Below, one piece after another: positions 35,016-48,240 of a stretch of DNA of 64,000 nt. The position numbers and the translations under genes are program-made. This stretch comes from Carya illinoinensis (Eukaryota > Streptophyta > Magnoliopsida > Fagales > Juglandaceae): contig NC_056752.1 of NCBI RefSeq assembly GCF_018687715.1, positions 8,136,001 through 8,200,000 on the forward strand, in the 5' to 3' direction. Under the pieces are notes generated by a model. That model was not told the origin of the DNA. It did not search any database and saw only the letters and a program-made list of their open reading frames with translations. Within the stretch, counting starts at the first letter, position 1. Every line of letters starts with the position of its first letter.

Positions 35016-37456
35016 TCATTTTGTGTCATCCTGCACAGCTTCGATAGAGATAACATTGAAATTCTTGTACTGCTTTTGGTTGAGTCGATCGAGATCTACT
35101 AAAAGTTCAACCTTCCACTCATTCTGTGAAACTTGTGCCACAAAATTTTCTATATATGACAAATGTTCCTGTAAAGGAAATTTTTAATTATAATTGCATA
35201 ATTAATAAAAATTTAAATAACTTAGATGCTAAAAATTTATGTCTTCTAAATTAACACAAATTTGTTAATGCAATGTTTTTAAATCAATTTTAACGATTTT
35301 TGTTATAATTTACTTTTAAAAGTTTTTTTAATATAAACCTCAATGGATTTATATATAATGCACTAAATATGTTAAAAATTTTGAGATAGACTTTTCTACT
35401 TGCAACAATAAAGCGAATGGAGAATAAGAAGACGTACATCTCCAGTATGATTCATAAGTTCTACTGTCGAACAATCGAATGCTTCTTCTATAACTTTACC
35501 AAACATGACAGCAGATAGTCTTCCTGTACCATCGTCGAGTTCAACATATGCTCGGCAACTATAAATTTGTTGGAAATATCATTTTAAGTTAGTATCAATA
35601 AAAGTTATATATTAAATCTATTACATAAATTATCAAACAAAAAATTTGAAAAATACATACCGTGGTTGGGAAATGCTTTGGTGTTTGCAATGGTAACAAA
35701 GGAATGTATCATTGTAATCATATCCAGTTCCTTTATTACAGCCAATACATGACATGTAAAAAAATATCTGGCGCAAATCAACCACAATTATCTTCGTCTT
35801 TATCCAAAATTTTGTTTTCTGCATCACATTAGAAACAATTTTTTAGAAGAATTGATTGTATAAATATTTAAATCTGTTACTAAAAATAGGATTTTACCGC
35901 CATGGGTTGCAAACTTTTGATGAACTCAACAACATCACAATTCTTGATTATTTTCCGAATGCCAACAGAAGATAGAGATGCAGATGGGTATGTCAAACTT
36001 TTTGCAATAATACTCTTGAGTAATAAATCATTAATCGCCGCCCTTAAAATTCATAAAAACAAATACAATATAAGAAATAAAAATATGAAAATTTCAATAT
36101 TCAAATTGTATGAAACAAATAATTACTTATTTATGATGATTACCACTCGTGCAATGAAGTTGCCTCAGGAATAACAGGATTGATCATAAATTTACTTTTC
36201 GGACGTGATGATAGAGATAATCCTTCATTAGAAATAGGCATCATAATTAATGCAAGCATATACAATGTAAAAGAAAATATAAGATTGTTAATTATTAAAA
36301 ATACCATTATATGAACCAACTCTTATTTTTGTTCCAAGTATAACTGGCTTCGTCTCAATTATCTCTGAAATTTTTTTGCATTCATCTTGCACAAATCGAC
36401 CCCACATAGTTAAACATATGGGGTTTAAGCTACAAAATTGGAATAAAAAAAGAATTAGCAGAATATGCAAGAAATAAAAATTGAAACATAATTCAAAAAG
36501 AGTGAACTACTCAAAAAATATTTTTACCCTTATCGATAACATATATCTCTTGAATAGTTGTTGATCCATGCGCTGAAGTTATCTCTCTACATGGCTTGAT
36601 TTTGATTGCAACAGCTAAAATATCTGACAAATAAGATTTAAATTTTTAGTATATTGATAATTAAATATTTTAAAATAAAGAGTGAATTACCTATTTCTGC
36701 AATTGAATTCTTGTAAGCATCTAATTCATTAAACGGAATGAATTGGTACTTTGGCGGCTCCAATTGTTCTTCATCCTTTGGAACTTCCTCAATTATCGTT
36801 TTAGCATTCAAGATCCATTGATATTCATGTGTTTCAATTCTATATTTCGGATCCAATGGCTTCACATATGCATTACCGATGTAATATGACTGGAAAATAT
36901 GCAAAGTATCTTTTCGCGAATCAATATCCTTATCAAATATCGTAGCCTGCAGCCAATTTCCTTGTATAATATAAAACATTGTAACGAATAATTTACAAAA
37001 AATAAATTGTAATAAATAATTGAGTATAATGATTTTCTTTGATTTTAAATTGTTTTGAGTTATGTGTAAAATTTTTGTTTTTAAATGTATTACAGGAAGA
37101 TAACTAAATTAATAAAACATCATCGACAGTTATATAAGGAAGCCAAAGATTTAAAAAGTCAAACATCAAAAGACCCAACAAATTAGTAGTAAAAAAATAA
37201 AAAATAAAAACAAAACTTAATAGATAGAATGCAAAAATAACAAAATCATTTTCCAGTTTTTAATCCATTAAAAAAAATATAAGACAATAGATAGAGATAA
37301 ATACCATACCTCTGGATCAATTAATGTTAGGCTTTGATACTTCACTAGTGAGCGTTGGCCTGTTCATTTGGGTGATTTCTCTGCCACAATCATTTTGATT
37401 TTCCAGTCTCTTGTACTTGGAGTGATATCTTTTATCGATGTATAAACCGTCCGCAT
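35016..37456 (-). pseudogene. RPA1-like single-stranded DNA-binding protein gene of the Helitron
   Basis: Exon-sized blocks on the minus strand carry the replication protein A large-subunit order: 37456-37310; 36960-36691 (QATIFDKDI, YYIGNAYVKP); 36623-36528 (REITSAHG, QEIYVIDK); about 36430-36303 (LTMWGRF, RVGSYNGI); about 36240-36143 (GLSLSSRPKSKFMINP); about 36044-35900; about 35820-35662 with the zinc ribbon CIGC...CYHC; about 35568-35440 (DDGTGRLSA); and 35170-35016 ending TGA. Such genes are thought to help rolling-circle replication. The first block has an in-frame TGA at 37366-37364 (codon 31, CCC AAA TGA). At least two splice junctions do not keep frame in my reading, so I call it a pseudogene. 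Confidence 0.75.
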
Positions 37457-37751
37457 CTTTAAAGCTGTTCACACACAAAGATATTAAATGTGTAATTATA
37501 GTAAACCCAATACTAAATTAAAAAAAAAAATTACAAAGACAATTTAAGAGTATAATGATTTAAAAAACACAATACTAAATATACAGAAAAGAAAATTCTA
37601 TTAACTGCACAATTTTGTTAAAGTAATTAAACTGAAATTATACAATTGAATCATTACCCATTTAACATTAATCTGAAGATGCTAATCTTAATAATTCCGT
37701 ATAGACAATATTTTTTGTGCAGTTCTTTTCTGATCGTTCAATTGACACTGG

Positions 37752-40700
37752 TCATAGTAAAATCCTTACCGTAGATGCAGTCTTTGCTCTTGATAGAGCC
37801 ACATATAATTGACCATGTGAGAAAACAGGTTGAGGTAAATATATTCCAACAAAATCCAATGTTTGCCCTTGTGACTTATTTATAGTCATTGCAAAACTTA
37901 ATCTGATAGGGAATTGAGTTCGTTTGAATGGGAATCCACTATTTTCATCAACATTTGGTAAGAATGGGATTGTTGGAATAAAAACTCTTTTTCCGCTGTG
38001 GTGCCCAATTGCGATTTCTGCATCAATGACATTTCGATCAAAAACCCGACAAATTAGACGTGTTCTGTTGCATAATCCTTCTGAAGGATTAATGTTTCTA
38101 AGTAGCATGATAGGACAGTTTATCTTCAATAACAATTCATGAGGAGGAAGTCCATTTGGGGTTAGAGTATTTAAAAAATCCTCCATAACTGATTGTTCAG
38201 ATGCATCTATTGCTTCATCAAAGCTATAATATTGCTTAAGCTCACCAGGAAATCTATGAATTAGTAATGCATTTATTTCATCAACATAACTGTTCTTTAG
38301 AGTTAATATGGCCCGATTCATCATAGCTGAAATATTTATTGAATATTCATGAATATCATGAAAAACAGCATCTATTAAATGATCCAAAGAAGTACAGTCA
38401 TCTTCGTACGGAACAAGCATGCCATCAAGAATTTTTATAGTTTCATCAACTGTGATTGGTGGCATTCCATTGCCCAATCCTAACACATATTCTGAAAAGG
38501 CTGGATCTAATCTTGCTCGCATATTTTCAGTTAAATGAAACTTGATCAATGTAGGCCACAAATAAGAAGAAACCAAACTGGCATCAACATGTTCTTGTCT
38601 TGTTCCTTTACGAACCACAGGTAAAACCTGGCGAAAATCTCCACCAAAAACGACAACTTTTCCACCGAATGTTAACTCTGAATCATTAATGTCTCGTAGC
38701 ATTTTATCTAATGCTTCTACATGTTGTTTTCTTGACATAAGGGCCTCATCCCATATAATTAACCTTGCCACACGTAGTAACTTTGCAAGGTCACTTTGTT
38801 TACTAACACAACACATGCTATGTTCATCAGTATCCAGTGGAATCTTAAAGCGCGAGTGTGCTGTTCGACCTCCAGGAAGGATAGATGCTGCAACACCAGA
38901 TGAAGCAGTTGCAAGTGCAACTAATTTTCTTGATCTCACTGCGGCAAGAAGTGCCTTGTACAGGAATGTCTTTCCTGTCCCACCAGGGCCATCAACAAAG
39001 AATGTAGCAGCTTCATTAGAAAAAACTTTTCCCAAAACTGAATTATAGACATGCCGTTGTTTACTATTAACGGCTTCTGATGCAACAATATCTTCTTCTG
39101 GAATTTCAACTGCTAATTCATCGTCGATTTCCCTAGACTCGAGTTGGTCTTCATCAAAACAAATGTCATCATCAAGGAGATGGAACGAATTAATGTCTTT
39201 CCCCATTGATTCAAGTGTAAAAGAGATTGAGCGCAAAACTTGCATTCTTACATTCAACATAGAATCTTCAGTCAACCTAAAATCAACTGACATATCTTCC
39301 TCAAAACGTTCCCAAAGCTCTCTCGGATTGGTTGGATTACAATAAACTAAAATAGTTGCAAATAGTCGCCTCAAACTGGACGGCATTTGATATAGAGATG
39401 CTTCATGTAAACAATCTTCTAAGCTACTGTCTCTTTGTAGCAAACCGTGCATAGTTGCTGCTTCACGAAATATTGGAGCCACAACACCATCAACTGTCCT
39501 AAGATCTTCAAACGATAAAGGTCCTCTTACATGATTTAACAATATCCACAGATAATACCTCTCACCTTCAAATGGATTTGCTGTAACAATTCGACCTATA
39601 ACAGTTTTTTTTTTCCGACGAGTCCACTCTTTGTATTGTTGATTCCAAACATAAAATTCTGGAAATTCTTTGTATAACAATGACCTGGTATTTTCATCTA
39701 CCCGGTTTAATGCAAAGAATTCTGTTAACATTGATTTTGTAGACCGATCAGAGTTGAGAACATTGATTAAGTCTTCATTTGCTCGAAAAGTTACTCGGTG
39801 TTGATCCTCAAGATGTAAATGTAAGCTATATACTGCTGGGTACATTTCATTAACAATGAAGCCATATATTCTCCACATAGCTTCAGGTTGAGCAATCCAT
39901 CGGGCCGATTGGAATTGTTGGATTTCATCAATTTGTTGATTGTTTTGTTCAGAAAGCAAATTGAAAGCAACACGATCATGCCCTTTGTAAATATACTTAT
40001 AAAGATATTTCACTACTTTTACCGTAGAACAAATCTCGACATTAATGTGACAGTCAAATGTTGCAAGCAAATACGGATTATATGGAACAACCCAACGGTT
40101 ATCCAAATTATGGCCTCTCACTTTGACAGTTATTCCATTGTCAGAACGCTTATATATTGGGAAGCAATCATTTCCAATAGTCGTACCTGATGCAAAACTT
40201 TTTGGATATTGACTTTTGCAACAACTATTTCTTTTCATGCAAACATTTGTTGGATTCAACACTCCACATGGTCCATGCATCATATGCTTGATAATAGCAT
40301 TATGCAAGTGCAAATTTGTATTTCTATCAGGTATTTCTGCCGATACAATCTCATCAAAAGATTCAGGTGCATAGAGTTTCCAATCCCTCTGTAATATAAT
40401 TAAAAAATGCGCATGTGGAAGCCCTCTTTTTTGGTGCTCAATAACATAAACATATGCGGAGACTTTTCCAAATATCTGCTGCTTGAATAATCGATCCTTT
40501 AATTCTTCTAATTTTGCATGAAAGACTCGAGCAACCAAATCAGGCCGATTTTGACTCTCTTCATGCAGGCGTAATTCATTTGAAATTTCTTGCCAGTTTG
40601 GATTGCACGTCATTGTTAAAAAAATGTCTGGTTTACCATAACGCTGAACTAAAGCCATTGCTTCCATATATCTTTTTCGCATATCTCTTGAACCCCCAAT

Positions 40701-42790
40701 AAATGACGAAGGTAGAATAATCCGTTTTCCAACATTAGAAGCATCAGTTTCCCCAAGTGTAATGGTATCAACAATACCTTGATATAACTCAGATCGAATA
40801 TGTTGTTGTTTGCTACGAAAATAATCTAACCTCGACGTCTCGATCTTAACATACATATCAACAACAAATTGTTGCAATAAACGATCAGACAGTAACAAAA
40901 TTGATCTGACATTTTCTCTGATTTGTAACTTGTAGCAATAATATTCACGGCACGAAACAATTGGATCCTTCCTTTTTTTGTTTAATGCTGCAAAAGTTGT
41001 AGGGGAATGAAATATTACAAAATTGGACGTCTAGAAACTAAGTACAAAATGAGAAGATTAAGATTATACTATAACCTCGCTGTTCTCTTCTAAGTAATTC
41101 TTTTGCTGATATTGATTGGTGAGGATCTATTGATCGGATTGTTTCATTACTTGTTAATGTGCTTCCACTATTGACCCTTTGAATGCCTTGATGCCAACCA
41201 GTATCGCCAAGAGGAAATAACAACGGATACTGAAGTGGATCATAACAATCAAAATAATATTGAACTATATGACTTCCACCAGAATGACTAAAGACACAAA
41301 TGTCTCGTCTTCCTAGTTGATCTGCATCTTCATTTTCAACCCATATTGCTGCAACCTGTGAAGATGTCGGAGCATTGAATACACGTTGATCTAGACCAGC
41401 ATCTGATTTTATATGGATTACTTGATTTTCCAAATTTGGCAAATCACTAAGAGACCGGAAAAACACAGAATATGGATTGATGCGAAGAATATCGATGAGT
41501 TGAGCTATAATTGATGGATTCATTCTGTCTGAATCAGAAATGTGATTTTCTAATTCATGCTCCGTATCATAGAAATACAATTGGAGATAAGAAGGACGAC
41601 CATTTAAAGGGATTAAATTATTGATATAGTGATAGATCTGTCCCTGAGTTTGAAAGGTATAAATTCCTCTATTCCGTCTGCAAAGATCCCTATCGAATTT
41701 AACTCCAAAAGATGTAAACGCGAACTTATTATTATAAGTCCGAACATAGGTCTTAAAATGCGCAGATTCATCTGTGTTGGAGGTGAAAAGATCATAAAGT
41801 TGATCAGGGACAGCATTTGTAGCCAAAGAAATTGTCCCATCAGCACAACAAAATCTGTTTGTTTCGTGATAGAATCGCTTTGCTTTACAATGTCTGCAAC
41901 AAGGCACATATGGCAAAGAATACGCTTCGGATGGAACGACTTGTAATAATTGCCTAAGTCCAGCAGAGCGGTGATGCCCCTCACCTATTAAGTTCAAAAG
42001 TGAACATAAGACAATAGGTGTAAACTCATCGATTGTTCTTTGAATGGTTTAACCAAGCACACTACTGAAAGAGTGGCAAGAGTTGATAATGGAATTAGAA
42101 GAATGAATAATATAATTATACTGGTTTCTTACCCCTACAAGGTGGCGGTATAGCTGTTTCAAAACTTGATTGTTCCCGAACAACACATGGAGCCTATTTG
42201 AATAGAATGTTCTCAAATTTCAATGAAAAAGAATATAACGATGTTTGAATAATAAAGATGACAAAATAATTTCAGGCAAACCTGTTGAACTGGAAATTGA
42301 TTAGAGATGGTTGTTTCATCTATGTATGTATTTCCTGATTTATGTATCAGAAAATCCATAGAATCACTCGGACAATTAGAACTATCTGTCACATTGTGTA
42401 ATGATGAAGTTGCCTCTGAATCAATCGCAGAGATATTTACGCCAGGAGGGACACATACTTCATGAGATGAAATCAATTCACCGATGTCAACATCAGCATC
42501 GAAAATTCGGTGTCTCTTTGACACCTTTTGTAGAACAGTAAAGTCTTGAATGATGTTTATATGTTGGACATCATCATTTGAAAGTTCATCAATTGATGTA
42601 GTCAGTTGATCACTACCAAATGAAGTTAAATCTTTTAATTGGAGGGAATTGCTGCTAGATGCTTTTTTTTAGCATATCTTTCTCTCTGTTTTCTACGAAG
42701 TTCTTCCTTTTTCTCTTCTGGTAAATCTTTATACGGGATATTCTTCGCTCGTTGTTTTCTATGATCTTCAAAAAATAGTCTCCAAACTTA
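37752..42790 (-). CDS. Helitron Rep/helicase (HUH replicase fused to Pif1-type helicase)
   Basis: Exons on the minus strand: about 42790-42282, 42193-42133, 41984-41076 and 40987-37752, with introns that keep phase at the last three junctions (phases 0, 1, 1). Exon 3 has a Cys-rich motif (PCCRHC ... FCC) and RTYNN..FTSFG. Exon 4 carries the rolling-circle nuclease: FLTMTCNP, the metal-binding HAH in GLPHAH, and the tyrosines of YLYKYIYKGHD. It then has the helicase: Walker A GPGGTGKT, IIWDEA, FGGDFRQVLP, LTENMR, INKSQGQT and YVALSRA. Exon 4 is fully open (1078 codons). Exon 1 reads EEKKEELRRKQRERYAKKK in one frame, then the downstream part is open in another. An eight-A run (42670-42663) is one base short, so the protein is probably damaged there unless it starts downstream. 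Confidence 0.85.
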
Positions 42791-43227
42791 ACTTTAACAA
42801 AATTAATATTACTATTTCAAAACAAATGCTACATAACTTATTAACACAATCTTACCACTTCTCATTATGTTAACGAAGCAAATGGTTCTTCCAAAAGTTG
42901 GATACTCTTCCACACAACCAAAACTAAATGAATAAATAACAACTGCTTAATGCGAAATCCATACATTCATGATGCATTTTAAATGCTATAAACAATTTCG
43001 TTGATTCATATGTTGAAAAATACATACAACCAAATTATTTATACTTTAAATCAACAAGGAAATGAAGATAACAAAATAATACATGGAATGAAAAAATACC
43101 ATGAAAATGGAACTTATAAAAGGCACAGATTGATATCACATATCAAAATTATTGAATAAAATATTTCTCAAAATTAATTTGCTATTCAAAGCAAGTACTC
43201 GCAAAAAAATTATAAGCAGGGACCAGC

Positions 43228-43235
43228 AAAAACAG

Positions 43236-43285
<50 letters not shown>
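43228..43285. repeat. (AT)n microsatellite
   Basis: About 28 AT units just upstream (in Helitron sense) of the Rep/helicase gene. Confidence 0.9.
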
Positions 43286-43288
<3 letters not shown>

Positions 43289-43992
43289 GCACTTACAGGT
43301 CTTGAAGTGAACAATAGAGAGTCTTTTATATATTTAGATCTCTTGATGAGAACAATTACTGTTTAGACACAAAAAATATTGTAAGTTTTGATTGTATTAT
43401 ATACACACACGCACACACACACATACATAAATTGTTGAATTTTTTTTTCTTCCCTTAAAAATTGATTTCAATCGATAATTTAATGCATAGAGAATAAAAT
43501 ATATGTTGTAATAAATATGGTTGCATACAATTAACCAAAAAGTTTTTAACTTTTCATTAATAAATTAAACAATGGAAAAAAACCAAAATCTTTCTAAAAT
43601 ACTTAGGAAAAAAGATTTAGAATTTGGCATATTTATTACATTTTTTAGCAATAACAAAACTTATTATAATAATAATTTTCAAAATACTGAAAACTTTCAT
43701 CCCTTGCATAGAAAAAGAGATTAAAAAGAAAAAGATATTTCATAAAATATCCTAAGTGTTTTTGATTTTATCATCAAAATATAAATTTTGATTTTTTGAA
43801 TAGTGTAGTGAATTCACAAATTCAAAAATATGTTAAATTATATTCTCTTTTCTTGGAAAGGAAGAATGTCCTAAGTGTTTTTGGTTTTATCATTATTTTA
43901 TAATTTTTTTTAATAATGTAGCAAATTAACAAATTCAAAAAATCATAATGTAGCAAACTAACAGATGAAACCCTCACCGCTGGCATTTCAGT

Positions 43993-44220
43993 AAGCCTCT
44001 GTCTCTGTCTCTGTCTCTCTCCCTATGTTTAGCTCTGGTTTTATCATTTTAATATGTATTTGTATCTATAGCTTTATCTATATTATACTTTTATTATCTA
44101 TATCTAAGCCTCTGTCTCTCTCTCTCTCTCTCTCCCTATGTTTAGCTCTGGTTTTATCATTTTAATATGTATTTGTATCTATAACTTTATCTATATTTTA
44201 TTTTTATTATCTAAATGTCT
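43993..44220. repeat. Tandem duplication, period about 113
   Basis: The unit from aagcctctgtctc to ttattatctatatct occurs twice (43993 and 44106), with CT-repeat length differences. Confidence 0.85.
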
Positions 44221-44459
44221 ATCTCTATTGTATTTTCTTTATTCTGAAAAAGGGATCCATTTCTTCATCAACAAGTAATTAAGTATAATTTAAATTCACT
44301 TTATTCTCGAAACTTCTATTAAACTATATTTATAAACTTGTGTCAAATTTTTTTAGATTGTATGTATATATAATGCATGTTGGATTTTTTTTATTAAAAT
44401 AGATTAAGAAATAATTAGATGTGATGTCGCTATGTTTTTTGTATTTTAAATAATTATTT

Positions 44460-44850
44460 TATTGATTATTCTTTTGGGTTCTTTTTTCGGATTGGGCCTT
44501 TTATTGATGGCTTTTGTGTTTTTTTTCTGTTGGGCCGACGGGGTGTGTGTGAGGGCCCAGCCCGTGTGAGTGAGGGGTGCTTAGCCCCTAAGCCGAAAAC
44601 GGCGTCGTTTGGAAATCTCCTAGGGCTTCATCGCTTACCCTTCTCCCTGCGCTGCACCTCACTTCCCTTTCCCTCTTCTATTTTTCTTCTCCTCTTCGTT
44701 TTTCTTCCTTCTCCTTCTTCCTTCATGCCCGAGCTCCTTCATCGTCACCCACCTCCTCCATTGAACCACCTCCACACATCCTCTTCTGTGAGCCCATCTC
44801 CACCGATCTGTGAGGCCATCTTCATCTTGTGGTAGAGGATCCAAGGTATG
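44460..44850 (+). other. Leader-like insert with aaacggcgtcgttt motif
   Basis: GC-richer than its surroundings, it contains aaaacggcgtcgttt (a palindromic core common in plant leader sequences), then a CT-rich tract and a donor-like aaggtatg at 44844. On the plus strand, opposite to the Helitron genes, an open frame covers it, but the product matches nothing I know. It may be the captured first exon of a host gene. Confidence 0.35.
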
Positions 44851-45190
44851 ATTTTTATTTTTTATTTTTGTTTAAAGGATCCGATTTCTTTGTTTCTGAA
44901 AAAAAAAATTGGGTTTCTTTTTTATTGTATATCATGATTGATGGGTTTCTTTTATTTTACTTCAGGTTCGGATCTCTCACTCTCTATTAGAAAGGTTCAA
45001 TACTTTCACTGCTCTTGACCTGTTTAGGTGTTGATATAGCTCAGGAGATGCCGGTTGCCCTAACGGGTTCAAGTCTACCTTTCTATATTTTAGGAAAAGT
45101 TTATCCCCAAAGGACCTATCGATCTGTCCTTTCAAGTTGGTATTGTTGAAAATTGAAATAACAACTAATTTCAATGCTAATTATGAAGTT

Positions 45191-46200
45191 GTAGGCACTA
45201 AAATTAGCATTTATGCTCGGCTTATTACCTAACATCTTCTAGAAGATATTCTTTTTTTTTTTTTTTGATAATTCTAGAAGATATTCTTTTGCTTCTACAA
45301 CATTAGATCATTGCGTGGACTCTTCTCTTTTGGGTCCAAGTCTGGAAAATCTATACATCTCCTCTTTTATCAATTATCGTTTGAAATAGTTTTTTAGGCT
45401 TCCGTACAGTTTCTGTAATTCTCTTTAACTGTATTGATCCCAGTCACTGTGTTATCTTGGTTGTGTACTCTTTTGTTCTTTATGACTCAAATTACATCCA
45501 TAGCTTAGCTTAGAGTTAAGAACAATCCGAATCCAACATTGGATTGACCAGTATGATTGATTCTCTACACAGCATCTAAGCAGGAAAAGTGTGGAGAAAC
45601 ATGCATTGGTCCATTCACACGAGCTGTGAATGTGGATTGATGTCTCCTTCCTGCCTAGCCATATTATTCCCAAAATTTGGAAAAAAAAAAATTAATTAAT
45701 TTGTTTTTTATTTGGTGGCAAAGCATAACAAAATTAAAAACTCATTCATCCAGCTTGAGTCTAATCTGCTTAATCTTTGATTTCTTTTTTATTTATTTAT
45801 TTATTTAAAGTAGGTATGCTTCCTATGAATGCTTGATCCACCACTTCCATAGGTCATTTTCTCTGGCCTATTGTTTCTACCCTTGATAGGGAAGTAGAGT
45901 GAATTTAAAACTTTTTATAATTTTAAATATCAGGGTTACCAATAATATTTAATATAGTGAGGTCTCTATATTCAAATTATAAAAAACTATTTAGATCAGA
46001 AAATTATATATAAAAAAAATGTAGATTCGAGTAAAGCTCTGTTTTTTATTTTTTATTTTTTATTTTTCCTTCTTTTCTTTTTATTAGAGTTAGAAATAAT
46101 TAGGATGGAAGGCATGGGTTATGTTATGATGATGAGGATTTTGGTAGTGGGTAACAAGGTGAATGTTAAAATTAGCATAAATGCTAATTTTAGTGCCTAC
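45191..46200. repeat. Inverted repeat pair, perfect over 27 bases
   Basis: Arms at 45191-45217 and 46174-46200 are exact inverses (gtaggcactaaaattagcat and on), with weaker similarity outside them. Both lie near cttctagaagat words. They may be ends of a degraded DNA transposon of about 1 kb. No gene is between them. Confidence 0.7.
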
Positions 46201-46527
46201 AGCTCATAAATACTAATTTCATGGCAATTAGATCTTCTAGAATATCTTCTAGAAGATGTATCGTCCTGACTATCACAAATCATGTACAAGTCATTTCATG
46301 ATTCTGTACAATTTCTGCAGCTTGTTGTTTTCTGTGAAACATAGAATTTGAGTTACTCATTACATGTAGCTCGATGCATGGGCATCCCTTTGTGATGGTT
46401 TCTTTGAAGTAGTATCCATGCATTATTTCTTCTGTTTGTGGGTCATTCATATTTGATAATTTAAACTTCCTTATTTATACCTATGTATAGGCAGATTATT
46501 TTGGTTTGCGTGTAATTGTTTTATTCT

Positions 46528-46793
46528 CTTTTTCATTTTTCGATTTAATTGATCTGATTTATTTTTTTGGTGGCACATGATTTAACTGTTGTTCCATTTG
46601 TTTACAGTTTTTTTAAAAGTTTTTATACATTTAGATGCATAAGAATTAAGAAATAGAAATCTTTTTCATTTTTCAATTTAATTGATCTCATTTATTTTTT
46701 TGGTGGCATATGATTAAACTGTTGTTCCATTTGTTTACAGTTTCTTTAAAAGTTTTTATACATTTAGATGCATAAGAATTAAGAAATAGAAAT
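46528..46793. repeat. Tandem duplication, period 133
   Basis: Two near-identical units starting ctttttcattttt (46528 and 46661) and ending gaattaagaaatagaaat. Non-coding. Confidence 0.9.
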
Positions 46794-47256
46794 AAGATAT
46801 TGTGTGTTTAACAGTGTGTTTAAACTTCCTTATTTATAATAAGAGTATAAGAGTAATTTGAAACACAGTTCATGCACAGTCCACACTTCGACCCACAAAC
46901 TGTAAGAATACACAAGAGTATTAAAAATAACAAAGTAAACCACACTATATACTTACAAAGATAAAAACCAGAGATGTGTAAAACTCTGAAAGTCTCCAAC
47001 CAACAATACCTGAAAAAAATTCACAGAAAATAATAAGTACTACAGTAAACAATGGAAAAATATGTACCTCAGGGAAAAATCATCAAATTAGTTCTCACAA
47101 CCAGCATACAGTAAACCAAAAATAAGTCATAAAGGCCATTTTAAAGTGCACTGTTCTATAGAGAAGAGAGAAGAACCAAGAAATAACACACTTAAGGAAA
47201 TATGTACCTCTAAAGAAAACACCAAACCAACTACACGAAACAAGCTAGTAGTAAAT

Positions 47257-48240
47257 GTTGAAAGAATGTTGGAATTACTATGTTGGAATTGACAGCTAAT
47301 TAACAGATATATTGAGGCCGTAGTTTATTTGTAGGACAGATGGAATTACTATTGTATGGTAGTATGGTAGTAGCTATGTTGGAATTACTTGTGCTTGGCT
47401 GACACGTTACCTGCACGCATGCATTTAATAATCATCAGTGATCATGCTTTTAGTGGGCTGGAAGCATGATTCTCAGTTTTGATTTTTTTATTAGCTACAT
47501 TGGGTTTTGATTTTTTAATTTATTAGTTAGATTCGTTATTTTTTAATACGATGGAAGCATGGCTGACATTTGGAAACTGACTGGAAGAGGTTGATTTATT
47601 TAATACTTATCAGTAATGTTTTTTTAATGAATTGAAAGCATGGCTTACACGTTACCTGCACGCATGTACTGATATGGACAAAGCCTATATTGATACCTCG
47701 TTAACAATGCATTGGAAAGAATTTTATTTAGGCTGAAAGTGTTGATTTATTTAATCTGATAGATTTAATTTTACTTGTGCAGAAAGTGTTGAAAGAATGT
47801 TGGAATTACTATGTTAGAATTGACAGCTAATTGACAGATTTATTGAGGCCTTAGTTGTTTGTAGGATAGATGGAATTACTATTTTACCTGGAGCAGCGAA
47901 GATTGAGAAGCCCATTAGCTATGTTGGAATTACTTGTGCATGGCTGACACGTTACCTGCACGCATGCATTTAATAATCATCAGTGATCATTTTTTTAGTG
48001 CGCCAGAAGCATGATTCTCAGTTTTGATATTTTTTATTAGCTACATTGGGTTTTGATTTTTTAAGTTATTAGTTAGATTCGTAATTTTAGCATGGCTGAC
48101 ATTTGGAAATTGGTTAGAAGAGTTTTATTTATTTAATACTTATCAGTAATGTTTTTTTAATGGACTGAAAGCATGGCTGACATGTTACCTGCATGCATGC
48201 ACTGATGATGGACAAAGGCTATATTGATACCTGGTTAACC
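47257..48240. repeat. Tandem duplication, period about 531
   Basis: The unit starting gttgaaagaatgttggaatt (47257, 47788) repeats with small indels, each containing gctgacacgttacctgcacg twice or in variant form. It is followed at 48240-48400 by repeats of aaaagtgaactga. It lies in the 5' part of the Helitron. Confidence 0.85.

Noticed and set aside
44530..44835. A 101-codon plus-strand frame as a gene
   Set aside because: Low-complexity CT-rich translation with no family resemblance; better explained as leader-like sequence.
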